Shown here piece after piece: positions 17,245-26,085 of a DNA stretch of 64,000 nt. Source of the DNA: an uncultured Flavobacteriaceae bacterium. GTDB taxonomy: Bacteria; Bacteroidota; Bacteroidia; Flavobacteriales; Flavobacteriaceae. The number at the start of each line of letters is the position of its first letter. Positions within the stretch are counted from its first letter, which is position 1. Location of the stretch: contig CANLVG010000013.1 of assembly GCA_947494565.1 (NCBI GenBank), positions 1 through 64,000 on the forward strand, given 5' to 3'. The notes under the pieces were generated by a model that saw only the letters and a list, made by a program, of their open reading frames with translations, was not told the origin of the DNA and did not search any database. Made by a program: the position numbers and the translations under genes.

Positions 17245-17291
17245 AAAAAAAGCCTTCCGTTATCCTGAAAACAATCAGGAGGAAAGCCTTT
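17245..17291 (-). terminator. Rho-independent terminator of the NDH-2 gene
   Basis: Read on the minus strand, AAAGGCTTTCC pairs with GGAAGGCTTTT through 11 positions including two G-T pairs. An inner 6-bp TCCTGA/TCAGGA hairpin lies inside, and the 3' arm runs into a T-tract. It lies about 85 bp beyond the stop codon of the NDH-2 gene. The + strand shows no T-run, so it is directional. Confidence 0.75.
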
Positions 17292-17376
17292 CATTGGCTC
17301 GGGTCAGTATAGACCTGAGACACAACACAACAAGACAAAGATAAGAAAGCTTTCTGAAATACAAACTGCCAAGACC

Positions 17377-18654
17377 TTATACTTTTCTGGTAAAGGGTCG
17401 AACAATAAGACGGGCTGCCTTATCATAATTGATATAATTATAGGCCCAATTGAAGAGTACGACCACTTTGTTGCGAAAGCCCACAAGGGCGGCTAAATGA
17501 ACAAAAATCCAGATGAACCAAGCAAAAAAGCCACCGAATTTCAACTTCCCTAAATCAGCCACCGCACGGTTTCTTCCGATGGTTGCCAAAGTACCTTTGT
17601 CAAAATATGAAAAAGGTTTCATGTTTTTTCCTTGAAGCAAAAGGTTGAGATTCTTGGCCAGATGTTCTCCCTGCTGAATAGCCGGTTGCGCAACTTGCGG
17701 ATGTCCCTTCGGATATTCCGCTGTTTCCATATAAGCGACATCGCCAATGGCAAAAATATTTTCAAATCCTTCTATCTGGCTAAATCCATTGACTTTATAT
17801 CGGTTTAATCTATCCATCAGCTGGGCAGTTTCGAATCCGTCGATCGTTGCCCCCGTAACCCCCGCGGCCCAAATCAGGTTTTTGGTCCGCATGGTCGTTC
17901 CATCTTTCAATTGCAAGACATCGCCGTCGTAATCTTGAACAATGGTATGCACGTGAACCTTGACACCCAGGTTCTCCAAAAACAGAGATGCCTTTTTGGA
18001 AGAACGTTCACTCATGGGCGAGAGTACCCGCTCCCCTCCTTCAAAGAGATGTATCTCCATTTCGGATACGTTTAAATGACGATAGTCTTTTGGAAATACG
18101 TGCCTTTTCAATTCAGCAAAAGCACCTGCCAATTCAACCCCGGTCGGACCGGCTCCTACGATACAGAACCGTAGCAGGGCTTTTCGATCTTCCTCCCGTT
18201 CGCAATCGTCCGCCCTTTCAAAATTCTGCAGCATTAAACTGCGAATGTTCAATGCCTGCGGAACGGTCTTCATCGGCATGGCATTGGTCTCGATACGGGT
18301 ATTACCAAAAAAATTGGTCTTTGTACCTGTGGCGATAACGAGATAGTCGTAGGTCAGCTTCCCGATAGCGCTGTGAATCTCTTGCTTAGCTGTATCTATA
18401 TGTTCTACGGAGGTCAAGCGAAAATGGAAATTGTCCAATCTCTTCAATACTTTTCGAATAGGATACGCAATGGAATCCGGTTCTAGACCACTTGTCGATA
18501 CTTGATATAAAAGCGGTTGAAAGGTATGGTAGTTGTGTCTATCAATGAGCACCACTTGAAGCGCTAGTCTCCCCAGTTTTTTTGCCAAGGAAATACCCCC
18601 AAACCCGCCTCCTATGATTACAATTCTTTTGGCACTCGTATCAGGAATATTCAT
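17377..18654 (-). CDS. Type II NADH dehydrogenase (NDH-2) / FAD-dependent oxidoreductase
   Basis: A 425-residue flavoprotein that would oxidise NADH and reduce quinone without pumping protons. The N-terminal FAD motif is IVIIGGGFGGISLAKKL. The second (NADH) Rossmann motif is CIVGAGPTGVELAGAFAEL near residue 165, with a C-terminal FAD contact in IFAIGDVAYM. The C-terminal amphipathic/hydrophobic helix (FFAWFIWIFVHLAALVGF) fits peripheral membrane attachment. A terminator follows. Divergent from the truncated haemoglobin. Confidence 0.92.
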   Translation of the reverse strand: MNIPDTSAKRIVIIGGGFGGISLAKKLGRLALQVVLIDRHNYHTFQPLLYQVSTSGLEPDSIAYPIRKVLKRLDNFHFRLTSVEHIDTAKQEIHSAIGKLTYDYLVIATGTKTNFFGNTRIETNAMPMKTVPQALNIRSLMLQNFERADDCEREEDRKALLRFCIVGAGPTGVELAGAFAELKRHVFPKDYRHLNVSEMEIHLFEGGERVLSPMSERSSKKASLFLENLGVKVHVHTIVQDYDGDVLQLKDGTTMRTKNLIWAAGVTGATIDGFETAQLMDRLNRYKVNGFSQIEGFENIFAIGDVAYMETAEYPKGHPQVAQPAIQQGEHLAKNLNLLLQGKNMKPFSYFDKGTLATIGRNRAVADLGKLKFGGFFAWFIWIFVHLAALVGFRNKVVVLFNWAYNYINYDKAARLIVRPFTRKV

Positions 18655-18749
18655 CGTCAGGCTTTTTACAAAATTACGAATTGCCCATTCGAATCAAGCA
18701 ATTCATATCCTATAAAATTATGATTACCTTCATACTGAAATACGCCCGG

Positions 18750-19145
18750 ATGCAGCACAGACCAGATATCGAAAATAGAGCTCATGTACGGATTTTGGTA
18801 GAAACCTTTTACTCAAAAATCAGGGTTCATGATGATTTGGGACCTATCTTCAATTCGCTGATTACGGATTGGGAAGGTCATTTTGAGCTGCTTACCGATT
18901 TTTGGGAAACACAACTCTTTCTAAAGCGCAAATACACGGGCAATCCTGTGACCGCTCATCAAGATGCGGATAGAAAAACGGGAAATTCCATTACCCCTGA
19001 ACATTTTGGATTATGGCTTAACCTTTGGTTTGCCACAATTGACGAGCTGTTTGAAGGTGAGACTGCATGGATTGCCAAAAATAGGGCCCAAAAAATGTCG
19101 ACCATGCTGTACCTGAAAATCTATGAAAGACGCACTGCGGATTAA
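18750..19145 (+). CDS. Group III truncated haemoglobin
   Basis: A 131-residue 2-on-2 globin. The proximal haem His is probably in TPEHFGLWLNLWF, and the usual group III segments VETFYSKIRVHDDLGPIF and FWETQLFLKRKYTGNP are present. Group III globins bind O2 or NO and peroxide; physiological roles are poorly defined. Upstream in-frame starts exist (TTG 18681, ATG 18720), but MQHRPDIE matches the family N-terminus. Divergent from NDH-2. Confidence 0.88.
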   Translation: MQHRPDIENRAHVRILVETFYSKIRVHDDLGPIFNSLITDWEGHFELLTDFWETQLFLKRKYTGNPVTAHQDADRKTGNSITPEHFGLWLNLWFATIDELFEGETAWIAKNRAQKMSTMLYLKIYERRTAD

Positions 19146-19201
19146 ATCATTATTTTAGAGGTCGAACTGCCAAATAGAACATAAAAACAATCTAAGGACA
19201 T

Positions 19202-20596
19202 ATGAAAAAAGAGGTTTCTAGAAGGTCATTTTTAAGGAAAGCAACTTTGGGCTCCGCGGCCTTTACGTCAGCTCCAATGATACTTACGGCTTCGGCCAAC
19301 AGGGAGAAGTTCTTGTTGAATCGGCATTATGAAAATCAAAGTTTTTCAGCCAATGATCATCTACAATTGGGTCTTATCGGCTCAGGTATTCAGGGCATTT
19401 ACGATACCATGGCCGCCTTAAAAGTCGATGGTGTGAAATTAGTCGCGGCCTGTGATCTGTACACTGGCCGATTAGATCGTGCCAAAGAATTATGGGGAGC
19501 CGACCTGTTTACCACTCGTGACTACAGGGAACTATTAAACCGAAAAGACATCGACGCGGTAGTCGTAGCCACTCCTGACCACTGGCATCAAAAAATAACC
19601 TTGGATGCCTTAAAGGCGGGCAAAGCAGTCTACTGCGAAAAACCTATGGTCCAGAATTTCGATGAGGGCCATGAAATCATCAAAGTCCAAAAAAATACCG
19701 GAAGCATATGTCAAGTCGGAAGTCAGGGTATGGCTTCCTTAGGAAATGAAAAGGCCAAACAATTGTACGAGGAAGGTGCCATCGGGGAAATAGTCATGCT
19801 AGACATGTACAACGACCGGTATTCGGCCGAGGGTGCATGGCAATACCCTATACCTCCTGATGCCGATCCTACTACGGTTGATTTCGATACCTTTTTGGGC
19901 AATGCCCCAAAAACACCCTATGAATTAAAGCGCTTTTTTAGATGGCGCAACTATCAAGATTATGGCACAGGGGTAGCCGGGGATCTTTTCGTGCATGCCT
20001 TTTCAACGCTGAACCATATCATCGGTTCTCATGGCCCGAGCAGAGCACTGTCAACAGGCGGACTACGCTATTGGAAAGATGGTCGTGACGTACCCGATGT
20101 AACCATGACCTTGTACGACTACCCAAAAACAGAGAACCACTCCGCTTTCAATGCCGCATTTCGCATTAATTTCATTGCCGGTTCAGGGGGTGGTGGTGGA
20201 TTTCGATTGATCGGTACGGAAGGAGAATTGGAGGTCGGTCAAAACGCGGTTACGCTGAAACGTTCAAAATTAGGCATGGTACCCGGCGGCTATTCGATGA
20301 TTGCCTTTACCGAGGAGACCCAACAAAAAATCAAGGCGGAATATGCTTCAAAAAACCTAGAGAATAGAGCTTCTTCCTTAGAGACCGGTACTACTACTTG
20401 GGAAGCCCCGAGAGATTATAAGGGAGGACATTACGACCACTTCCATACTTTTTTCCAAACCATTCGCGGGAAAGGAAATATAATTCAAGACCCCACGTTT
20501 GGTTTAAGAGCCGCTGGTGCAGCACTACTAGCCAATGAGAGCTTTTTTAAAGAACGCCCTATCAGTTGGGATCCAACTGCAATGAAACTGATTTAA
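19202..20596 (+). CDS. Gfo/Idh/MocA-family oxidoreductase, Tat-exported
   Basis: The 464-residue protein starts with a twin-arginine signal (RRSFLRKATLG) and continues into an NAD(P)-binding Rossmann fold (LGLIGSGIQGIYDTMAAL), then the family motif CEKPMVQNFDEG with the catalytic-type EKP. Such periplasmic members of Bacteroidota process sugars or glycosides; the substrate is unknown. It is followed by a sugar nucleotidyltransferase and kinase on the same strand, suggesting carbohydrate metabolism. Confidence 0.9.
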   Translation: MKKEVSRRSFLRKATLGSAAFTSAPMILTASANREKFLLNRHYENQSFSANDHLQLGLIGSGIQGIYDTMAALKVDGVKLVAACDLYTGRLDRAKELWGADLFTTRDYRELLNRKDIDAVVVATPDHWHQKITLDALKAGKAVYCEKPMVQNFDEGHEIIKVQKNTGSICQVGSQGMASLGNEKAKQLYEEGAIGEIVMLDMYNDRYSAEGAWQYPIPPDADPTTVDFDTFLGNAPKTPYELKRFFRWRNYQDYGTGVAGDLFVHAFSTLNHIIGSHGPSRALSTGGLRYWKDGRDVPDVTMTLYDYPKTENHSAFNAAFRINFIAGSGGGGGFRLIGTEGELEVGQNAVTLKRSKLGMVPGGYSMIAFTEETQQKIKAEYASKNLENRASSLETGTTTWEAPRDYKGGHYDHFHTFFQTIRGKGNIIQDPTFGLRAAGAALLANESFFKERPISWDPTAMKLI

Positions 20597-20659
20597 ATTC
20601 GTTCATATTCAAAAAAAATAAATCGAATACTTATTTTTACGCCTCAAAACCTATAATCA

Positions 20660-21544
20660 ATGACCTTACTTCTTATGGCCGCGGGAAGCGGAAGCCGCTA
20701 TGGAAAACTGAAACAATTTGACGATCTCGGCCCCGATGGCGAATTCTTAATGGAGTTTGCCATGTACGATGCCATCCAAAACGGCATGGATCATATCGTG
20801 GTCATCACCAAAAAAGACAATGTTTCCTTTCTGGAAGATCATTTGGCAGGTCGCTTGCCTTCAGAGGTCAGGTTAGACGTGCTTGCACAAGAGATTACCG
20901 ATTTGCCCTACGGGGTTACCTTTGTGGGAGAACGACCCAAACCATGGGGCACCGCTCATGCGGTTTGGACGGCCAGAAACGTCATAGACCAGCCCTTTTG
21001 TGTCATCAATGCAGATGACTTTTATGGGCAATCCGCCTATGCCAATGCCGCCAAATTCATGCGAGACTACCCTCAGGAAGACCACTATGCCCTAATCGGC
21101 TATACCTTAAAGGATACGCTTTCAGAACATGGATCTGTTTCCCGTGGTGTCTGTACCACCGATGGAAATAACTTACTTTCAGTAGATGAGCGCCTCAAAC
21201 TCGAGCAGCAAGGAGAACAAGTCATCGATACCGATTCGGGCCTAACGTATACCGGCGATGAATTGGCCAGCATGAATTTTTGGGTATGTCGCCCTGGGAT
21301 ATTCGATGTCATCGAAGAGGAATTTCGGGAGTTTTTGGAAGATGATCATATGATCAAAACCAGTGAACTCTACATTCCGAAAACCATTCAAAACCTTTTA
21401 CAGGAGGGTAAAGTAACCGTCAAAGTGGTACCTTCACAAGACAACTGGTTCGGAGTGACTTATGCCAGCGATCGCGAGGTAGCCGTCGCCAGTCTTCAAG
21501 AAAAAACGGAAAGCGGAAAATACCCTTCACCACTTTGGGGTTAA
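20660..21544 (+). CDS. Sugar-1-phosphate nucleotidyltransferase-like protein
   Basis: The 294-residue NTP-transferase has the signature LLMAAGSGSRYGKLKQFDDLGP at the N-terminus and the metal-binding Asp in VINADDFYG near residue 120. It would couple a sugar 1-phosphate to a nucleotide. Its stop is 11 bp before the ATG of a sugar-kinase-like gene. The pair is reminiscent of anomeric-kinase + nucleotidyltransferase salvage pairs (AmgK/MurU-like); that assignment is an inference. Confidence 0.85.
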   Translation: MTLLLMAAGSGSRYGKLKQFDDLGPDGEFLMEFAMYDAIQNGMDHIVVITKKDNVSFLEDHLAGRLPSEVRLDVLAQEITDLPYGVTFVGERPKPWGTAHAVWTARNVIDQPFCVINADDFYGQSAYANAAKFMRDYPQEDHYALIGYTLKDTLSEHGSVSRGVCTTDGNNLLSVDERLKLEQQGEQVIDTDSGLTYTGDELASMNFWVCRPGIFDVIEEEFREFLEDDHMIKTSELYIPKTIQNLLQEGKVTVKVVPSQDNWFGVTYASDREVAVASLQEKTESGKYPSPLWG

Positions 21545-21555
21545 AGGCACAGCAA

Positions 21556-22623
21556 ATGCATTCGAACGATGAGCTCATTAGAATACTGAAACAATTTCAG
21601 CTTGCCCATGAGCCGTACGAATTCGGTGCGCTCCATATCGGCTATATCAACGACACCTATTTGATGTCTTTGAACAATCGACCCAAATATATTCTGCAAC
21701 GGGTGAACCATAGTGTTTTTGAGGACATAGATGGCCTAATGAACAACATGACCAGGGCCCTTTCACATTTGAGTGCCGAAAACTATAGTAAAATAGAAGT
21801 TGTTCAAACGCGTACAGGCAGGCCTTATTGGTCAGATGAAAAGGGCTATTGGCGCATCATGACCTACCTTGACAACAGCATCACGTTCAATACCACCACT
21901 GCGCAAAAAACCGCTTTTGAAGCTGGAAAAATCATTGGTATTTTCCACAAATTGCTCGAACGGGTCGAGAAAGATCCGTTCGTAGATACCATACCCGATT
22001 TTCACAATCTTGATTTGAGGGAAAGACAATTTAAACAAGCTTTATCGCAATCACCTTCAACTCGACTGGAAGTAGCATCGACCGCCATTGTTTTTGCCCA
22101 AAAGATGCTGTTGCGACTAAGCGAAATGGCTCCTAAGGGGATACCGGTCAGAATATGCCATAACGATACCAAACTCAATAACATTCTCTTTTCAAAGGAA
22201 ACCGGGAAAGCACTCTGTTTGATCGATCTGGACACTTTGATGAAGGGTTATTTTCACTATGATTTTGGAGATGCTATTCGAACTATCGTAAACACGGCGC
22301 CAGAGGACGAAAAAGACCATCAAAAAATCACGTTTGAGCAAGACCTTTTTGAGGCTTTCATTGAAGGTATTGCCACCAATGGACCCTTCTTGACTTCCAA
22401 TGAAATCAATGCCCTGCCCTATGGGGCTATCCTTCTTCCGTTTCTGCATGGTATTCGGGCCCTTACCGATTATCTGGAGGGCAATATCTACTATAAGGTA
22501 TCTTATGAAAACCAAAACCTCGATCGTTGTTTGAGCTTGTTCGATTTTACGGATAAGGCGTTCAAGAACTTGGAATATATGCAAAACACGATTCTCGGCA
22601 CATTGGTGGCAAAGGCTAACTAA
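21556..22623 (+). CDS. Aminoglycoside phosphotransferase-fold sugar kinase
   Basis: A 355-residue APH-fold kinase. The catalytic loop is PVRICHNDTKLNNILF (Asp near residue 205) and the metal Asp is in LCLIDLDTLMKG. The N-terminal part (FGALHIGYINDTYLM) is the nucleotide-binding loop, similar to N-acetylhexosamine 1-kinases. It probably phosphorylates the anomeric carbon of a sugar that is then activated by the upstream nucleotidyltransferase. A TTG lies upstream in frame; the ATG at 21556 is preferred. Confidence 0.82.
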   Translation: MHSNDELIRILKQFQLAHEPYEFGALHIGYINDTYLMSLNNRPKYILQRVNHSVFEDIDGLMNNMTRALSHLSAENYSKIEVVQTRTGRPYWSDEKGYWRIMTYLDNSITFNTTTAQKTAFEAGKIIGIFHKLLERVEKDPFVDTIPDFHNLDLRERQFKQALSQSPSTRLEVASTAIVFAQKMLLRLSEMAPKGIPVRICHNDTKLNNILFSKETGKALCLIDLDTLMKGYFHYDFGDAIRTIVNTAPEDEKDHQKITFEQDLFEAFIEGIATNGPFLTSNEINALPYGAILLPFLHGIRALTDYLEGNIYYKVSYENQNLDRCLSLFDFTDKAFKNLEYMQNTILGTLVAKAN

Positions 22624-22732
22624 AAGATTTTGATAATCTCGGAAAGGGTATTCAACTTGCACATCGCCATGAACTTTAGACGGGCTTGAATACCGTGTAG
22701 AAAATGCGTGCGCTCTAGGTTATGGGGCGCTA

Positions 22733-23593
22733 TTAGGGCCTTGCAATAGCCAAGGTAGCCTTTACGAATCTCCGGGCGGCTTCTCCATCATATTCCAAAA
22801 ACAAGTCAGGTTCGATCAACTCTATTTCCATCAGCACAAATCTTCCGTTTCGTATCAGCCCATCGATCCGGGCGTATAATAGGGTTCCATCAAATTGGGA
22901 AAGTATTTCTTTTGCGGTTTCCATAATCGCTCTACTTGGGCGATAGACTGTAGTACTGCCCCCATATTCCGATTGCACCCTGAATTCTCCGGAGGTAGCC
23001 GTTTTCAATACGGTATGCGAATAGGTGCGATTGAAGAAAATTATGGACAACTCACCGAAATGGCGCACCTCAGGCATAAATTGTTGCACCAATAAGTCTC
23101 GTTTTTGCGCTATAGGGGCGTAGGTATTTTCAATATCCTCCAATTGTGCTATCGAAAAATTTTCGGTTAAAAAAGAGCTTGCCGAAATGGCCGGTTTGAT
23201 AACCATTTGTTCCCATCCTGATTCGCGTATGAACGACAAGTCTAGGTTCATTGTTCGATCGACAAATTGGGTCGGTACAATGGCAATTCCTTTTTCTTGC
23301 AATCGCCTTAAATAAAACTTGTGTTGATTCGATCGGATAACCTGGACAGGGTTCAGGGTTTTGATGCCCTTATTTTCCAAGGTCGTTATCCAGTCAGTGA
23401 ATGCGTCGTGATGCAGATGGTAATCCCAGACCGATCTGATAATCAAATAGTCGTAGGCTTTCCAATCGACGGTATCATCATTCCATACCACTGCTTTCGC
23501 TACCACACCCTCACATTGGAACAATGGAATCAGCACTTGTTCACTTGCCGTTAATCCGCTTACTTCACTACAGGTCACTATACCTATGGTCAT
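22733..23593 (-). CDS. ATP-grasp domain protein (RimK/glutathione synthetase-like)
   Basis: A 286-residue ATP-grasp ligase-like protein. The N-terminal pre-grasp region includes DYLIIRSVWDYHLHHDAF, and the central ATP-binding lysine region is EQMVIKPAISASS. The C-terminal metal/ATP residues lie in LYARIDGLIRNGRFVLMEIELIEPDL. ATP-grasp enzymes join carboxylates to amines or thiols; the substrates are not evident. Convergent with the kinase gene. The HK-SVWDY signature is common in uncharacterised bacterial homologues. Confidence 0.82.
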   Translation of the reverse strand: MTIGIVTCSEVSGLTASEQVLIPLFQCEGVVAKAVVWNDDTVDWKAYDYLIIRSVWDYHLHHDAFTDWITTLENKGIKTLNPVQVIRSNQHKFYLRRLQEKGIAIVPTQFVDRTMNLDLSFIRESGWEQMVIKPAISASSFLTENFSIAQLEDIENTYAPIAQKRDLLVQQFMPEVRHFGELSIIFFNRTYSHTVLKTATSGEFRVQSEYGGSTTVYRPSRAIMETAKEILSQFDGTLLYARIDGLIRNGRFVLMEIELIEPDLFLEYDGEAARRFVKATLAIARP

Positions 23594-23689
23594 GATTTCG
23601 AAACTTTACGCCTTAGCCTAGTTTTGCAGTATACATGCTTTCTTTTACTGTTGATCATACACCTGAAGGGATGTACTTCTTATTCCGTT

Positions 23690-24298
23690 TTATTCACACG
23701 CCGACTGCTTCTTCTTATGTTTCCATTGTATCCAATACTCCTGAAGTCCTTCCGGAGTAGTCTTCAGGTCGCTGATATTCAGGGAATGTCCTTTCATCAA
23801 AAGAGGATGAAGTTCTTTTTTTCTTCGTGATAAGGCCGGCTTATGGTTCCATCCCCCTACGTGATCAAAGGAAGTAAAGGCCTCACATTTCGTGGCTACG
23901 CGAACAAATGGAATGCTAAGTTCAAATTCGACCGTACCTGACCCCATACCCTTTGTGGACATCGAAATCGTTGAAAAATCCACTTTAGCATAGTTTCCTT
24001 CATCGTAGTGCTTTTTTAAATGGTCCCCTACTTTAGCTGCCATCGCATTCGAGAATTGATGGGCAACGTCTGCCCCATTTACAAATTCAGGACCGGTATA
24101 AATCCCTTCGCAGCCTCCATCGGAACATGCGATGTTCTGACCTATTTTTTCTGCAACGCTTACCGCGGCCCATTCTTGAATGGCATCGCCAAAACCAAAA
24201 ACAAGGTTGAACATCAGTAGTACTACAATCGCTATCGCTGTCTTACCCACCGCGTTTGATTTTCCCTTTAAGGTATGCCTATTTTGAGTATCGTTCAT
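23690..24298 (-). CDS. Hypothetical membrane-anchored protein
   Basis: A 202-residue protein I do not recognise. One membrane helix (TAIAIVVLLMFNLVFGFG, about 19-36) follows a short basic N-terminus. The rest is probably extracytoplasmic, with a CSDGGC cysteine pair near 58-63, another Cys near 138 and a basic C-terminus ending SACE. It may be co-transcribed with the SRPBCC-domain gene 19 bp upstream. Confidence 0.65.
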   Translation of the reverse strand: MNDTQNRHTLKGKSNAVGKTAIAIVVLLMFNLVFGFGDAIQEWAAVSVAEKIGQNIACSDGGCEGIYTGPEFVNGADVAHQFSNAMAAKVGDHLKKHYDEGNYAKVDFSTISMSTKGMGSGTVEFELSIPFVRVATKCEAFTSFDHVGGWNHKPALSRRKKELHPLLMKGHSLNISDLKTTPEGLQEYWIQWKHKKKQSACE

Positions 24299-24317
24299 TC
24301 AACTTTTTAAGGGTGGA

Positions 24318-24743
24318 TCAATTATCGACGAAGCCCTGATTCCAAGTCCTGCCCGGATCGTGGTTTCTTAAATCAATTTGAAAGTCTATTGCCGCTTTCA
24401 TTGTCATAAGCAAAGATACCCAGCCCGCATGAATTTCGTCGTACTCCTCTTCCGAGACTTGGGAATTCAGCAGTGTCAGATCCGTTCCTCCATTACCATC
24501 TTCTTTAAGGTTAAACTGCACAATCGACTCAAAATATTCAACCTGAAAATAGGAACTTGGCACTCTGGATAGCACCTTACTTTTGTACTGCTGACCATTG
24601 GCAAAGACAAACTCAATACACCCATCGACCACGGGGGCCGATTCAGCCCAATATTTTTCCCTGCCTTCTTGCGTGTCAAGAAAATGATATACCTCTTTAG
24701 GTTGCGTGTTGAAGTGAATTTTCCACTTAATGGTACGTGACAT
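24318..24743 (-). CDS. SRPBCC-fold / AHSA1-like domain protein
   Basis: This 141-residue protein has the START/Bet v1-like pattern of the AHSA1 group (IKWKIHFNTQPKEVYHFLDTQEGREKYWAE near the N-terminus; GWVSLLMTMKAAIDFQIDLRNHDPGRTW at the end). Such proteins form a hydrophobic ligand pocket; the role is not defined. The ATG at 24743 (MSRTIKW) is preferred over an upstream TTG at 24788. Confidence 0.8.
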   Translation of the reverse strand: MSRTIKWKIHFNTQPKEVYHFLDTQEGREKYWAESAPVVDGCIEFVFANGQQYKSKVLSRVPSSYFQVEYFESIVQFNLKEDGNGGTDLTLLNSQVSEEEYDEIHAGWVSLLMTMKAAIDFQIDLRNHDPGRTWNQGFVDN

Positions 24744-25124
24744 CTTGTTCTCGTATTGGAATACAGGCCTATAGCGCTCAGCGACCAAAGGCCTTTACCC
24801 CTTAAATTTAATCAATGTTGACCATATTCTTGGTCTTATTAGGTGTAGCGGCGTGAATCAATGCGGACCTCTAGGTCATCCGTATGGGGCATATCAACAG
24901 TCATAGCGACGAAGAAACCGTGTTAAAAATTCGACAAAATGTACTAAAATTCCGCCAAAATGCACTTTTTAGTAAATTCCTACGTTGTAGTAGGACAAAA
25001 AATACAATTAATATGTAGTCAATAATCCAAAAATAACAGTTTTATCGCTACCATTCGTTCCGATATGTACGACGATTTGACCTGAACACCCGGTTATAAA
25101 TCAGCGCAAAACCCTCTAAAAACT
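24744..25124. promoter_or_regulatory. Intergenic region with 21-bp-spaced direct repeats
   Basis: This 381-bp gap before the receiver operon contains CAAAATGTACT (24935-24945) and CAAAATGCACT (24956-24966), spaced 21 bp start to start, i.e. two helical turns on the same face. Such pairs often bind dimeric regulators. No TAnnTTTG element was evident. Nothing else was recognised in the gap. Confidence 0.45.
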
Positions 25125-25535
25125 ATGAATCACTATTCCCAAATTTACCTAATCGACGATTTTGAAATGTCTAACCTCTTTCACAAGGTGTTGTTTAACA
25201 AATTGAAGATCGGTGATGAAATCAACGTTTTCACTAACCCTGAAAAGGCGCTTGATGATTTACGGCAAAAAGTGGTCGTTTGTGATCGTATTTTTATTCT
25301 GCTCGATTTAAATATGCCTGAAATGAGCGGTTTTGAGTTTTTGGATATTATGATAAAAGAGCAATTTTCGGAACAAATCGATGTTGTAATCGCCACGTCC
25401 TCCATCTCGGAAGATGATATGAAGAAAGCCGAGCAATATCCTATGTTCGTCAAGGGTTTTGTCACCAAACCTTTAAAAATAGACCGTTTGAAATCATTGC
25501 TGCACCCGCTACAGCGGGTCAACGATCTAGAATAG
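25125..25535 (+). CDS. Stand-alone CheY-like response regulator receiver
   Basis: A 136-residue receiver with no output domain. Acidic pocket in YLIDDFEMSNL, phospho-acceptor Asp in LLDLNMPEMSGFEFL (near residue 60), Thr/Ser switch in ATSSIS and conserved Lys in VTKPLK. It probably relays phosphate from, or modulates, the PAS kinase encoded two genes downstream. The next receiver follows after 23 bp, so the three genes (two receivers and kinase) form a likely operon. Confidence 0.93.
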   Translation: MNHYSQIYLIDDFEMSNLFHKVLFNKLKIGDEINVFTNPEKALDDLRQKVVVCDRIFILLDLNMPEMSGFEFLDIMIKEQFSEQIDVVIATSSISEDDMKKAEQYPMFVKGFVTKPLKIDRLKSLLHPLQRVNDLE

Positions 25536-25558
25536 AAAACCATCTTAAAACCATACCA

Positions 25559-25978
25559 ATGTCCCTAACCAAACATACCTATAACACCGTCTTCATTATC
25601 GATGATAATGCCACCTCAAATCTTGTACACAAGCATGTCTTGGCACGAATCGCTATTACTGAAACCATACAGACATTCACAAACCCGGTTGAAGGTCTTG
25701 ATCAACTTCGTACGGAACTTCTGGACCCCGAAAAACGCATCTTGGTGCTCTTGGACATTCATATGCCCGAGATGAACGGTTTCGAATTCTTGGATGCCTG
25801 TTCTTGTTTCACCGAAAAACACGAGGTTTTGGATATTCTAATGGTCACCTCTTCCATAGATGATCGTGAACTCCAATTGGGTACGGAGTACACTTTGGTC
25901 AAAAAGGTCATATCAAAACCGTTGAAGGGTAATCAAATATTGGAGTTTATCACCCAGAATCATCCGGTATCGGCCTAA
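25559..25978 (+). CDS. Stand-alone CheY-like response regulator receiver
   Basis: A 139-residue receiver, paralogous to its upstream neighbour. Acidic pocket FIIDDNATSNLVH, phospho-Asp in VLLDIHMPEMNGFEFL, switch Ser/Thr in VTSSIDD, Lys in ISKPLKG. No output domain, so it must act through protein contacts or phosphotransfer. The kinase gene starts 107 bp downstream. Confidence 0.93.
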   Translation: MSLTKHTYNTVFIIDDNATSNLVHKHVLARIAITETIQTFTNPVEGLDQLRTELLDPEKRILVLLDIHMPEMNGFEFLDACSCFTEKHEVLDILMVTSSIDDRELQLGTEYTLVKKVISKPLKGNQILEFITQNHPVSA

Positions 25979-26085
25979 GAGGGCATACCATTGATGACTC
26001 GATTTGAACCTTATACCCCGCCCAAAGCGAATGGTTTCAAAATTGATAAACGACCTGTTTTTCATGATCTATAGGCTCGATAACT

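Noticed and set aside
17298-17319. Hairpin CTCGGGTC / GACCTGAG as a terminator
   Set aside because: No T-tract on either side; the better terminator is 17245-17291 on the minus strand.
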